A stretch of DNA of 7,256 nucleotides from Methanobacteriota archaeon (lineage in GTDB: Archaea > Thermoplasmatota > Poseidoniia > Poseidoniales > Thalassarchaeaceae): the NCBI GenBank assembly GCA_002725475.1, contig PBPH01000094.1, forward strand, positions 1-7,256. Direction: 5' to 3'. Each line of letters starts with the position of its first letter. Within the stretch, counting starts at the first letter, position 1. The position numbers were made by a program, and so were the translations under genes. Positions 1 to 7,155 of this stretch are shown one piece after another. The notes below the pieces were generated by a model, which saw nothing but the letters and a program-made list of their open reading frames with translations, made no database searches and was not told the origin of the DNA.

Positions 1-2138
1 AGTAGTGCATTATTTTCAGGAACAACTACTGCAAACTCGTTAGCATCTAGATTCCACCAATCAGTAGGTTGGTATTCGACTCCAGCAGAATAGTGATGGA
101 GATATGTATCTCGAAGAACAAGTACTTTGTCAAGACTTCCGGTTCCATCACGACTTGCAATTATCCATCTTGAGATATTGATTGCTGAATTTGTGGGGTT
201 ATGTATCTCCACCCAATCTCCCTCAATCCCGACATCTCCACCAGTACATTGCGGCATTACTTCACTAACCACAAGTTCTGTAGAACCTGTGTATGGGTCC
301 TCGAAATCTGGGTTTTCCATCCCCGGGGTGGGGTATGGGGAGGGCACCCAACTGCCCTCAGCGTCAAATCCCTCCACAAGAGTTCCATTCTCTGGCGTAA
401 GGGTATATGTGATGGTTTGTGTCAATTCTCCATCTGGGTTGACAAGCGAAATTACTGATCCACTGTTTCGCATAGTCATTCCACTGCCATTTTTCCAAAC
501 AGTAAGATATTCTCCAGCTCCCAATTCCCATGCAGAGGGGTCGCTTTCATCCATTCCTGGAATCGATTGGGAATTGAGGGTTGTAGTACCGCCGCCTTCA
601 GCACGAATCTTCCAACCTTGGAAAGAAGTGGAATTGTTACCCACATTCACAATTTCTACCCATTCACCCTCAGGATAGTGATTACTGTCTGAACCAATGG
701 GGTCGGGCATAATTTCGGAAATACGTAATTCAGCACTTTCATTAACAGAACTACTAATTTGATTGGGATTTGGCCCTGCAGGGGTTATCCAACTAGAAGT
801 GATTAATTGTTGAGATGGTAAATCAGGGTCACTTGGAACAACTGTCTTATTTTCTCCAGGGTTTGAACTCCAACTTACTGAATCAACAATATCTCCATTG
901 TAATCCACCAGTGATAGCGTATCTCCATTGATAAACATCTCAGCGCTATTTGAAGTAGGGATGACGACGTATGAACCTGCATCAATCACATTACCAGTTC
1001 CACTGTCACGATCAATAATCTCTGATAATCCATTAGATTCGAGTAGCAGTATTTGTCCCGTCCCAGTAACAATTTTCCATCCCGTGGCATCAATTGATGG
1101 GTTCCCTCCTCTGTGCGATAACTCAATCCATTCCCCTTCAGGGTATGCTCCACCACTATTTGTTGCATTTACCATCACTTCATTGATTCTCAATGGGCTA
1201 CTTCCATTCACATTTAGTGCATTAGTTTGCCCAGGTGTCGGGAAAAGTGCGGTTGTCCAATATCCTGTGCCGATAGGGGGAGATACAAAGGAATGTCCAA
1301 TCTCACCATTGTTTGAATAATTAGCAGCTGACACATATTCTCCTGCTGGATTTATCAAATATGCCGAATCTCCTCCATTATTGAAAACACCATAAGATTT
1401 CATGCCGTTAGTGGCTACTATACGGAATTCTCCTGGGCCAATTGAATCAGAAATAGCGTAATCGACTAGGTGAGTTGAGTTGAGGTTCAATGTGTTTCCA
1501 GTTGCATCTTTAATTGACCAACCAGTGAGATTGATAATTGAAGTACCAGTATTTTCAATTTCTACCCATTCGCCACCGGGGTAGGTGTCATTGTCAAAAC
1601 TAGGCCAAGCGTCAGCTAAAACTTCTGAAACTCGTAAATCACTGGTATTCCAAGTTGGTCCAGTATTTGTACCTCCTCCGTTATTTGCCTGTCCAGGAGT
1701 AATGCTACTAGAAGGCTGCCAATCAGTTGTGGCTGATGAGCCTTCAATTAGAGAATCTCCTTGAGATACTGATGTACTCCATGTAGCCTCGTGAACCTTA
1801 TTTCCTAACGAGTTATGTAATTCAACAACACCTTGGCCATTAGTCATACAAAACCCGCAACTTCCACCATCACCGTTTCTAGCAACTACCATATAATCTC
1901 CAGCACCTAATAACAAATTTTGAGCATTTTGTGGCCAAACCACAGTTACTGGAGAGGAAGATATTGAAATATCTAATTGTCTATTTGAATTTCCGTAATG
2001 ATCTCTTAGGTACCATCCGGACATATCAACTGAAGATGTACCTGAATTGTGAATTTCCACCCATTCACCAGTCGTCCAATCGCTAGGCCCAACTGCATCA
2101 GTTTCAGAGCCTACAGCGTTCACAAATAATTCAGACAA
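1..2138 (-). repeat. Five tandem LTD-coding repeats (fifth truncated)
   Basis: Approximate unit boundaries on the DNA are 1683-2138 (unit 1), 1221-1637 (unit 2), 762-1190 (unit 3), 312-728 (unit 4) and 1-275 (unit 5, cut by the window edge). Start-to-start periods are 167, 149, 154 and 151 residues. Similarity is clear in protein but weak in DNA, except around the EWVEI motif, where the plus strand repeatedly reads close to CCATTC (near 660, 1128, 1567 and 2061). The repeats are therefore old and diverged, not recent tandem copies. Confidence 0.85.
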
Positions 2139-2279
2139 GCATATGTCTCCAGAACAAGCAGTACTCTTTGCCCCGGCACTGGTTTTTTCATCGGCTGGCT
2201 CAAGCATAGCTAATTGTGGGCTTAGTAGTAATAACAGTAGAATAATTATCGAAAACAAAATTTTGCGGCTCATGTACAT
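1..2279 (-). CDS. Secreted multi-LTD (lamin-tail domain) surface protein, 3' end off the window
   Basis: The reading frame is open from the start near 2279 to the window edge (759 codons visible, no stop), so the C-terminus is missing. The N-terminus is a classic signal peptide: MYMSRK, then a run of I/L residues to about residue 20, then SPQLA. At least five lamin-tail domains follow, beginning near residues 48, 215, 364, 518 and 669. Each has a first strand of the type LRxSEVM, a core E/D-W-V/I-E-I/L (W73, W238, W384, W540, W689), and a following GW or RW strand (W89, W254, W401, W556, W705). The first three complete repeats end in a TPGQxN or TPAGPN-like linker and the fourth in TPGMEN. 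The first domain alone has two cysteine pairs (C42/C47, C141/C144), plausible disulfides outside the cell. LTDs are beta-sandwich modules found in secreted nucleases, CotH proteins and other surface proteins; the effector domain here is unknown. An in-frame TGA at 2283-2285 limits the start to GTG 2282, ATG 2279 or ATG 2273. I chose 2279 from the spacing to the TATA-like box. It is the last gene of a minus-strand group. Confidence 0.9.
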   Translation of the reverse strand, partial: MYMSRKILFSIIILLLLLLSPQLAMLEPADEKTSAGAKSTACSGDICLSELFVNAVGSETDAVGPSDWTTGEWVEIHNSGTSSVDMSGWYLRDHYGNSNRQLDISISSSPVTVVWPQNAQNLLLGAGDYMVVARNGDGGSCGFCMTNGQGVVELHNSLGNKVHEATWSTSVSQGDSLIEGSSATTDWQPSSSITPGQANNGGGTNTGPTWNTSDLRVSEVLADAWPSFDNDTYPGGEWVEIENTGTSIINLTGWSIKDATGNTLNLNSTHLVDYAISDSIGPGEFRIVATNGMKSYGVFNNGGDSAYLINPAGEYVSAANYSNNGEIGHSFVSPPIGTGYWTTALFPTPGQTNALNVNGSSPLRINEVMVNATNSGGAYPEGEWIELSHRGGNPSIDATGWKIVTGTGQILLLESNGLSEIIDRDSGTGNVIDAGSYVVIPTSNSAEMFINGDTLSLVDYNGDIVDSVSWSSNPGENKTVVPSDPDLPSQQLITSSWITPAGPNPNQISSSVNESAELRISEIMPDPIGSDSNHYPEGEWVEIVNVGNNSTSFQGWKIRAEGGGTTTLNSQSIPGMDESDPSAWELGAGEYLTVWKNGSGMTMRNSGSVISLVNPDGELTQTITYTLTPENGTLVEGFDAEGSWVPSPYPTPGMENPDFEDPYTGSTELVVSEVMPQCTGGDVGIEGDWVEIHNPTNSAINISRWIIASRDGTGSLDKVLVLRDTYLHHYSAGVEYQPTDWWNLDANEFAVVVPENNAL

Positions 2280-2288
2280 CACTCAACT

Positions 2289-2305
2289 CGAGGTCTACGA
2301 CCTCG
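2289..2305. promoter_or_regulatory. Perfect palindrome, likely operator in front of the LTD gene
   Basis: The 17 bases CGAGGTCTACGACCTCG form a perfect inverted repeat with 7-bp arms and a 3-bp centre. It lies directly between the TATA-like box (2306-2313) and the start codon at 2279. If transcription starts near 2282, the palindrome covers about -7 to -23, where archaeal repressors commonly block RNA polymerase or TFB. It could instead form an RNA hairpin if the transcript comes from the upstream permease gene. No U-tract follows it, so an intrinsic terminator is unlikely. The binding protein is unknown. Confidence 0.5.
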
Positions 2306-2313
2306 TTATAGGC
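2306..2313 (-). promoter_or_regulatory. Candidate TATA box for the LTD gene
   Basis: The minus strand reads GCCTATAA, centred about 30 bases upstream of the ATG at 2279. Archaeal TATA boxes lie about 25-30 bases before the transcription start, so this would give a leaderless or nearly leaderless mRNA. That agrees with the lack of a Shine-Dalgarno sequence before this start. The match is short and there is no experimental support. Confidence 0.4.
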
Positions 2314-2355
2314 TATTACAATTATCACCATCGCTTGATTGATTGATTCGCGAAA

Positions 2356-4068
2356 TCAGGTAAATCCGAAACTATCTAGTCTTGCTGCAAAGGTGTAAAT
2401 CATGATTGGGACTAGAATTATTCCCATTCCATGACTTCGTCTTATTCCTATTCTAGGTGGCATTAAACCTAGCACTGTACCAGTAATTAGAACACCCATT
2501 CCAATCCAACCTGTCGTCATCCAAGATAACATAGCAATGAAAATGAGTACGCTCATTACTAGGGTGCGAAGTGGAATTAATTCATGCAGTTTCAACATAG
2601 CACGACCAACTTTCATCATTATTGGAACAGAAATTAATCCCGCGGCTACTGTGACTGCGATCAATTTAATGAAATCTGGCGGAGGTTCTACAGCAGACCA
2701 TGGGTCGATTGGATACATCATATTGAGCGCAAGAGCCGCTCCCGAACGTGGTCTTCCAACGAGATAAAGAAAGGCTAGAACCATTACAGTAACTGCTGTA
2801 TTTGTTGCAGATAAGATTGCTATGACTTCCAAATCCTGTTCATTGGTTTGCATTTCTAAATCTAAATCAGGGGAAATAGCCCTTTCACTTCGCGCTTCTT
2901 CTAACAAGGCTAAGTCTTCACCAGAAAGAGGTGCTCCACCAACTGCCATTGCTGCTGATTCATCTGAAAGTAGGGTGTTTTGTTCTGGGTCATCCATTGG
3001 TCCTTCATCAATTACATCCTTTTCATCTTCTAACTTCCTTCTCGCCATGGCTTGTACAGCAGGATGATCTGCTTGCCCTGGACCAAATTCAAAATCAGCG
3101 GGTATGTAATCAGGGTCTCTTAATTTTCCAAAGAAGTTTCTTACAGTCATTACAACAACGGTTGCCTGAGCAGCAGTCATCCCTGGTAGGATTGCCATAA
3201 CTGCGGCACAACATGATGATAGGAAGCATGGTATGATTAATGGGCCAGCAGGAGGTATATCCCAAGTCTCCTCTTGTTCTGGCATTTCTGTAGTTGTAAC
3301 ATAAATATCAATCAAATTTGCAATTCCAAACAGTCCTGCAAGTCCTGGCATTAGCATAGTTCCGCCTGATGCCCCCCCCGGTAGGCCAACAGGCGATTTT
3401 GCGGGCAATTCAAAAACTGCCCAACCATAAAAACCACTTAGTAAGAAAAAACTGCCTGCAGCAATCACTCCCGCAGTGTTTGAACTATCTGAAAAACTAA
3501 AATCTCGTTCCTTTCCAAACAAGTTGATTTTCCAGTTTTTACTCATCGTTTGCATCCATTTTGGCCACGGTAATCTAGTTGTTTCTGTTAAAATTAGAAA
3601 TGAAGAAATTCCTAGTAATAGCCAAGGTAGCATTTCTCGACTTTCTTCATAGAATCCGAGACCAGGATTTGTTCCAAATAGAAATCTAGCAAACAATAGT
3701 AGAGGGATTGAAAGGAGCAACCCAAGTTGTGATCCGCGTGCAGAATACGCTACCCCTTGCGTTGCTTTACCTGCGAGCAACATTCTGTGGCCTGGCAATA
3801 GTGCCAGAGCAGTGTCCCCATCAGGAGCTCCTAACAAAGCACCTGGGATGTAATTCAGGAAGGTGTGTACCGTCCCCATTGAAACGATGATTGCAGCCAC
3901 CGAAGAAAGAGGGATTCCAAGTCCAATTGCTAATGGTGATAAACTAACAGCAATCATAGCCACATTGTTAACATGGAAACCGGGAATCAAACCAGTCATA
4001 CAACCAAAGAAGACGCCAATGAAAAATGACCCTAACAGCCAAATCCAATCAATCATCCAAATTTCCAT
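2356..4068 (-). CDS. TctA/DUF112-family membrane permease (archaeal type) with a large acidic loop
   Basis: This is a 570-residue integral membrane protein with roughly 10-12 hydrophobic segments, for example residues 9-27, 52-70, 112-130, 147-161, 199-219, 275-295, 414-437, 465-485 and 503-519. Family signatures are TGLIPGFHVN (25-34), the NYIPGALLGAPDGDTALALL stretch (72-91), GLPGGASGG (228-236), LPGMTAAQA (294-302) and GRPRSGAALAL (438-448). The two PG-containing helices (25-40 and 290-305) fit the internal duplication known in TctA-like permeases. Bacterial TctA works with TctB and a periplasmic TctC; neither is seen here, as is usual for the archaeal branch (COG1784-like). The substrate is therefore unknown and a citrate-transport label is not justified. 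Residues about 312-412 form a long, acidic, non-membrane insert that I do not recall in typical family members. The gene starts 22 bases after the OB-fold gene, behind a G-rich candidate ribosome site, so the two are probably co-transcribed. ATG 4068 gives an N-terminus that runs straight into the first membrane helix. Confidence 0.85.
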   Translation of the reverse strand: MEIWMIDWIWLLGSFFIGVFFGCMTGLIPGFHVNNVAMIAVSLSPLAIGLGIPLSSVAAIIVSMGTVHTFLNYIPGALLGAPDGDTALALLPGHRMLLAGKATQGVAYSARGSQLGLLLSIPLLLFARFLFGTNPGLGFYEESREMLPWLLLGISSFLILTETTRLPWPKWMQTMSKNWKINLFGKERDFSFSDSSNTAGVIAAGSFFLLSGFYGWAVFELPAKSPVGLPGGASGGTMLMPGLAGLFGIANLIDIYVTTTEMPEQEETWDIPPAGPLIIPCFLSSCCAAVMAILPGMTAAQATVVVMTVRNFFGKLRDPDYIPADFEFGPGQADHPAVQAMARRKLEDEKDVIDEGPMDDPEQNTLLSDESAAMAVGGAPLSGEDLALLEEARSERAISPDLDLEMQTNEQDLEVIAILSATNTAVTVMVLAFLYLVGRPRSGAALALNMMYPIDPWSAVEPPPDFIKLIAVTVAAGLISVPIMMKVGRAMLKLHELIPLRTLVMSVLIFIAMLSWMTTGWIGMGVLITGTVLGLMPPRIGIRRSHGMGIILVPIMIYTFAARLDSFGFT

Positions 4069-4072
4069 ATTA

Positions 4073-4079
4073 TCCCCCC
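4073..4079 (-). promoter_or_regulatory. G-rich candidate ribosome binding site of the permease gene
   Basis: The minus strand reads GGGGGGA, five or four bases before ATG 4068 depending on whether the last A is counted. It is a plausible though non-canonical Shine-Dalgarno sequence. The other starts in this window lack one, which fits a gene internal to an operon that cannot be translated from a leaderless end. Confidence 0.4.
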
Positions 4080-4090
4080 AAAATGTTGAG

Positions 4091-5635
4091 TCATCGTCGG
4101 TCTAGGCAGAGTTGAACTTCTCTCTCAATTACATTTTCAGAAGTAGAAAGCCGACCACTCCAGTCAAGTGGAGAATCTCCATTTGCATTTTGTGTATTTA
4201 GTTCAGTTCCATCCCCTAGTAAGCAAAGTCTTTCACCCAATTGGGTACCTTCACGATTAATCCATAAAGTTCCGTTTTCTTCACTAACTATTCCATTAAT
4301 TTTTACTAATTTGTTTATGTCCCATTGCCAGTCATCAAACCCTTCAATCCATGACAAAGTGACTACTGGTACAGGTTCATCTTGCCAAATAGAAATACTG
4401 TGTACTTGCAGAAGTAGCCTTGCATCAACGGTGTCCCATATCAGAGTAGCAGAAACGTTTACTTTTGTTCCAGCTTCTATCCAATTAGCTCTAGCACCTT
4501 CCAATTTAATTCTCAATTTTGTTGAACGAGTGAAGTAATCTGGTCCGTCTGCCAAGTACCCTTTGTCGTAATCTGGTGAAATTGGGTTGTCAATCCACCC
4601 AACTAGATCCAAGGTTTGGTTACGATACGCGTTAGGGTCTCTAACGATATCTGAAAGTGGTGTTGTTGGCCCCCCGGAATCACCAGTGGGGTTAATGATC
4701 GATGTAGATTGGCCATGGTCTAAACAAAGTTGAATCCTTTCTTCTTCCCATACTAGTCGTCCATTGAAATCCTTCACATCTCCATCTGCGTCATCATCAC
4801 TGGGTAATAAGCAGAGTTTGTTTGTATCACCAGGCCCCATAATCCACCATTCGCCGCTGTTATTACTTGCGGTCCCTTCAATCGTAACTAAACTTCCAAT
4901 ATCATATGACCATGTAGTTGAGTCGGCACTCCAAGACAACCTCTTTGCTCCAGCCGCATGCAGAATTTCAATTTGTGTGGCATGAGTCTGTAGTTGCCAA
5001 CGGAAATCACGTTCTGACCATCGAACCCAACCAGTAACCATTATTTTCGAGCCTGATTCATAACTTTCATTCAATCTACCTTCAATAGCCATAGAAACGA
5101 TGTGGTCGGCGCTCCCGTATGATGGGTGGTCCATCAAACTAGAAATTTGGCGCGTCACATTGCCTTCAATTACATCGCCAGAATAACCGACTAAAGTGAT
5201 TAAATCACCATCAAATTCAGAAGGATCATGTGAAACACCAGTCAAATTGACATTATGTACTTCAGGCACCCAATCTTTGTCCCATTGAACAGCCCCTGCG
5301 CCCTTTGAGTTGAGGAAAATTCTACCGTTCCATTCCGATACTTGACCAACTACCTCAATCAGAGTTCCGATAGGTGGTAAGAAGGGCGAGGTTTCGACCC
5401 ATTTTACTTCACTGACATTATATCCATCCTCTATTAGAAGATCAATTTGGTCTGAACCGCTATCATAGGGGTCATGAACATATGAAATCAGGTCACCTCT
5501 TATTTTGACATTTTCACGTATATGTAAATGTAAATCAGAGATTTCAACCATATCTGGCTCCCTCACAACCGCATAGAAATTCATTACACTCACAAGCAGA
5601 ACACTAAGAATGAACATAGCCCACAATTTTGCCAT
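4091..5635 (-). CDS. Membrane-anchored extracellular protein with about five OB-fold-like domains
   Basis: This 514-residue protein has one N-terminal hydrophobic segment (about 5-24) that could be a signal anchor or signal peptide. The rest is soluble, acidic and carries sequons such as N73, N159 and N189. The sequence breaks into beta-rich units of OB-fold character: about 36-117, 125-226, 233-306, 325-417 and 427-514. They share the pattern of a KIxVTG or LVxIxG strand followed by a short strand such as GEWWI, GRIFL or GTLWI. Units 3 and 5 are clear duplicates with matching cysteine pairs (C275/C304 and C471/C510). These are the only four cysteines in the protein, so one disulfide per unit is likely. 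Units 2 and 4 also resemble each other, suggesting an A-B-A-B order. OB folds bind nucleic acids, sugars or proteins; the ligand is unknown. No enzymatic motif is visible. The start at 5635 fits the signal segment. It is the first gene of the minus-strand group and is divergent from the gene at 5743. Confidence 0.75.
   Translation of the reverse strand: MAKLWAMFILSVLLVSVMNFYAVVREPDMVEISDLHLHIRENVKIRGDLISYVHDPYDSGSDQIDLLIEDGYNVSEVKWVETSPFLPPIGTLIEVVGQVSEWNGRIFLNSKGAGAVQWDKDWVPEVHNVNLTGVSHDPSEFDGDLITLVGYSGDVIEGNVTRQISSLMDHPSYGSADHIVSMAIEGRLNESYESGSKIMVTGWVRWSERDFRWQLQTHATQIEILHAAGAKRLSWSADSTTWSYDIGSLVTIEGTASNNSGEWWIMGPGDTNKLCLLPSDDDADGDVKDFNGRLVWEEERIQLCLDHGQSTSIINPTGDSGGPTTPLSDIVRDPNAYRNQTLDLVGWIDNPISPDYDKGYLADGPDYFTRSTKLRIKLEGARANWIEAGTKVNVSATLIWDTVDARLLLQVHSISIWQDEPVPVVTLSWIEGFDDWQWDINKLVKINGIVSEENGTLWINREGTQLGERLCLLGDGTELNTQNANGDSPLDWSGRLSTSENVIEREVQLCLDRR
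4094..4939 (-). repeat. Duplicated cysteine-paired OB-like unit in the 514-residue protein
   Basis: The copies are 4718-4939 (residues 233-306) and 4094-4357 (residues 427-514). Shared marks in order are LSW, a W-x-Y/W-D-I segment, LVxIxG, a W-I strand, LCLL, a GRL segment and QLCLD. Between them lies a unit (325-417) similar to the one before the first copy (125-226), so the ancestral event was probably duplication of a two-domain A-B pair. DNA similarity is still visible around the QLCLD codons (plus strand near 4102-4117 and 4721-4736). Confidence 0.7.
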
Positions 5636-5742
5636 GCTACTGCTCAGGAGGGTTACCCGCTTGAAGGTTGGGCAAGAAAATTGTGTTTAATCTGCACAGT
5701 TTTTTACATTCATTTCATCAACTTGAACAGTTTGACGCAGTC
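5636..5742. promoter_or_regulatory. Divergent promoter region between the OB-fold and Ig-like genes
   Basis: These 107 bases separate two divergent starts. AT-rich candidates for TATA elements are TTTTTTACA (plus strand, about 5700-5707) and GTTTAATC (5685-5692), the latter read on the minus strand as GATTAAAC. The first would place a plus-strand start roughly 10-15 bases before ATG 5743. The second would give the minus-strand gene a leader of about 25 bases. No Shine-Dalgarno sequence precedes either start. A small symmetric element, GGGTTACCC, lies at 5650-5658, close to the minus-strand start. Exact promoter positions are not certain. Confidence 0.4.
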
Positions 5743-7155
5743 ATGGCGGAGAGATGTAAGTTAGTAACATCTTCAGTCTTAATCGCCATAATTATTCTAT
5801 TTTCGGTAATCTCATCGACCACAATTGGATTAGGAAATAATGCCAATATTCTATTCATTCAAAGTGATGGGGGTTCTAGCAACGATGGTTCTGGAAACAA
5901 TAGTTCAACTAATCAGGGTGTGGGACAAAATATTACCAATTGGACCGCATACTCTCCAGTCTGGAGCGTTGGAGATACTTGGACGTATAGTGCAACATTA
6001 GATGCGCAAGAATTGGTTGAAAGAGAAAATAACCTTCAGGGGGCAGTATTGGATTTCTTATTAGGTACAGCAACACTAGTAATTCAGGGCGTTGAGGAAG
6101 TTGATGTTGCTGGAGAAATTACTCCAGTATATCGTACAGTAACTTCAGCAGTGGTCGTCGGTAATGGATATGACTTCCCAGTCCCGAATCCATTAAACGA
6201 TGGCTCTCTTTTATCAATCGATGGTGTTCTAACTGCTTCATATGTAAATACTGAATATTTACGAGTTGGAGATTTGGCATTGGTAAAGTATGACAAGCAT
6301 CTGGTAATGGAGGTGACTGCAGAAATTTTAGGGATAGGTCAAACTGTTGAAGTTGCTAATTATATTGAATCAGGGATTCATGCCCCCCCTCTTGAATACT
6401 ATGATTTCCCTATGTCTGAAAATGAGTCATGGAATTTGGTTACTAATCTAACAAAAACCTATACAAAAATTGGAACTACAGATTTGATTTCAATTGACAT
6501 TCCAACTGAACCAGAATATTATGACCAGGAGTGGAAGTTCCTAATCAACGCAACAGGTGACGTGGATTTCCCAGGTTGTGAGGATAGCACATTAGTTTGG
6601 ATGTTAGATGAGGAAGATGAAGCAGAGGAATGGCGTTGGTGGTGCCCTTCTGTGAATCAATATGCTATTCGTTGGACGGACGACATTGCTTTGAGTGGAG
6701 TTAATGCTTCACTAGTGCTTAACAGCTATCAACCAGCAAATCAAGTAATGTCTATTTCAATAGATCTCTCAAATAATTCAACTCCATTGAATAGTGAAAT
6801 TGATTCATGGGTGAATATTACAGATTCTAATGGCCAACCCGTTGTAAATAAATCGGGATTTGTATATCTCAGGGGCATACAACGTCTATCATTTGTTACA
6901 GATGAAAACGGTTCTGCACAATTACGAATTATGGTTGGTAATTCAATGGACAATACACCTACTGCACAAGATTGGGGCACTCATGGAGTAGTAGCATATC
7001 TTCATTCAGATCAAACAGTCGGTTCAGCGACCCTCACTTTAGAAGGGAGTGCAATAGGAGGTTTGCTAAGACTTGAAGCTAATTTACTAGCTTCGGAAGT
7101 AAGTGGGATAATGTCAGTACAATCAAATCACTTTAGTGAATCAGTTAGATTCTAG
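5743..7155 (+). CDS. Secreted, probably glycosylated protein with C-terminal Ig-like domain
   Basis: I start this gene at ATG 5743 (470 residues), because that gives a proper signal sequence: MAERCK, then a hydrophobic stretch at about 8-28. The frame extends upstream to a TTG at 5668, but the extra 25 residues would bury the signal and are probably untranslated. After the signal comes a G/S/N linker (43-63), then a beta-rich region beginning with WSVGDTWTY (74-82) and containing LRVGDLALVKYD (173-184) and DFPMSENESW (221-230). Two cysteines, C279 and C301, flank an acidic, tryptophan-rich patch (288-300) and probably form a disulfide. Residues about 335-432 look like an Ig-like/Big domain, with V-N-I-T-D-S-N-G-Q-P-V and FVTDENGSAQL marks. 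About a dozen N-x-S/T sequons (e.g. N63, N66, N227, N235, N269, N321, N358, N389) fit archaeal surface glycosylation. No C-terminal anchor is seen, so it is released or held by an uncleaved signal. Function is not recognised; a structural or ligand-binding surface role is likely. Confidence 0.75.
   Translation: MAERCKLVTSSVLIAIIILFSVISSTTIGLGNNANILFIQSDGGSSNDGSGNNSSTNQGVGQNITNWTAYSPVWSVGDTWTYSATLDAQELVERENNLQGAVLDFLLGTATLVIQGVEEVDVAGEITPVYRTVTSAVVVGNGYDFPVPNPLNDGSLLSIDGVLTASYVNTEYLRVGDLALVKYDKHLVMEVTAEILGIGQTVEVANYIESGIHAPPLEYYDFPMSENESWNLVTNLTKTYTKIGTTDLISIDIPTEPEYYDQEWKFLINATGDVDFPGCEDSTLVWMLDEEDEAEEWRWWCPSVNQYAIRWTDDIALSGVNASLVLNSYQPANQVMSISIDLSNNSTPLNSEIDSWVNITDSNGQPVVNKSGFVYLRGIQRLSFVTDENGSAQLRIMVGNSMDNTPTAQDWGTHGVVAYLHSDQTVGSATLTLEGSAIGGLLRLEANLLASEVSGIMSVQSNHFSESVRF

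Noticed and set aside
127..1320. Plus-strand open frames at 127-678, 201-458 and 928-1320, and a short minus frame at 986-1168
   Set aside because: They overlap the continuous minus-strand LTD frame, which has a signal peptide and repeated domain motifs. The others have no recognisable composition or domain.
2289..2305. Reading the palindrome as an intrinsic terminator for the permease gene
   Set aside because: No T-tract follows on the minus strand, and archaeal termination relies on U-tracts rather than hairpins. Its place next to a TATA-like box fits an operator better.
2143..2346. Plus-strand open frame of 67 residues covering the start of the LTD gene
   Set aside because: It is antisense to the signal peptide region and includes the palindrome; no protein-like features.
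2337..2348. Tandem GATT copies near the end of the permease gene
   Set aside because: Only about three 4-base units, too short to be called a functional repeat or attachment site.
2356..4068. Naming the permease tctA (tricarboxylate transport)
   Set aside because: The family match is good, but TctB and TctC are absent and the archaeal branch has no established substrate.
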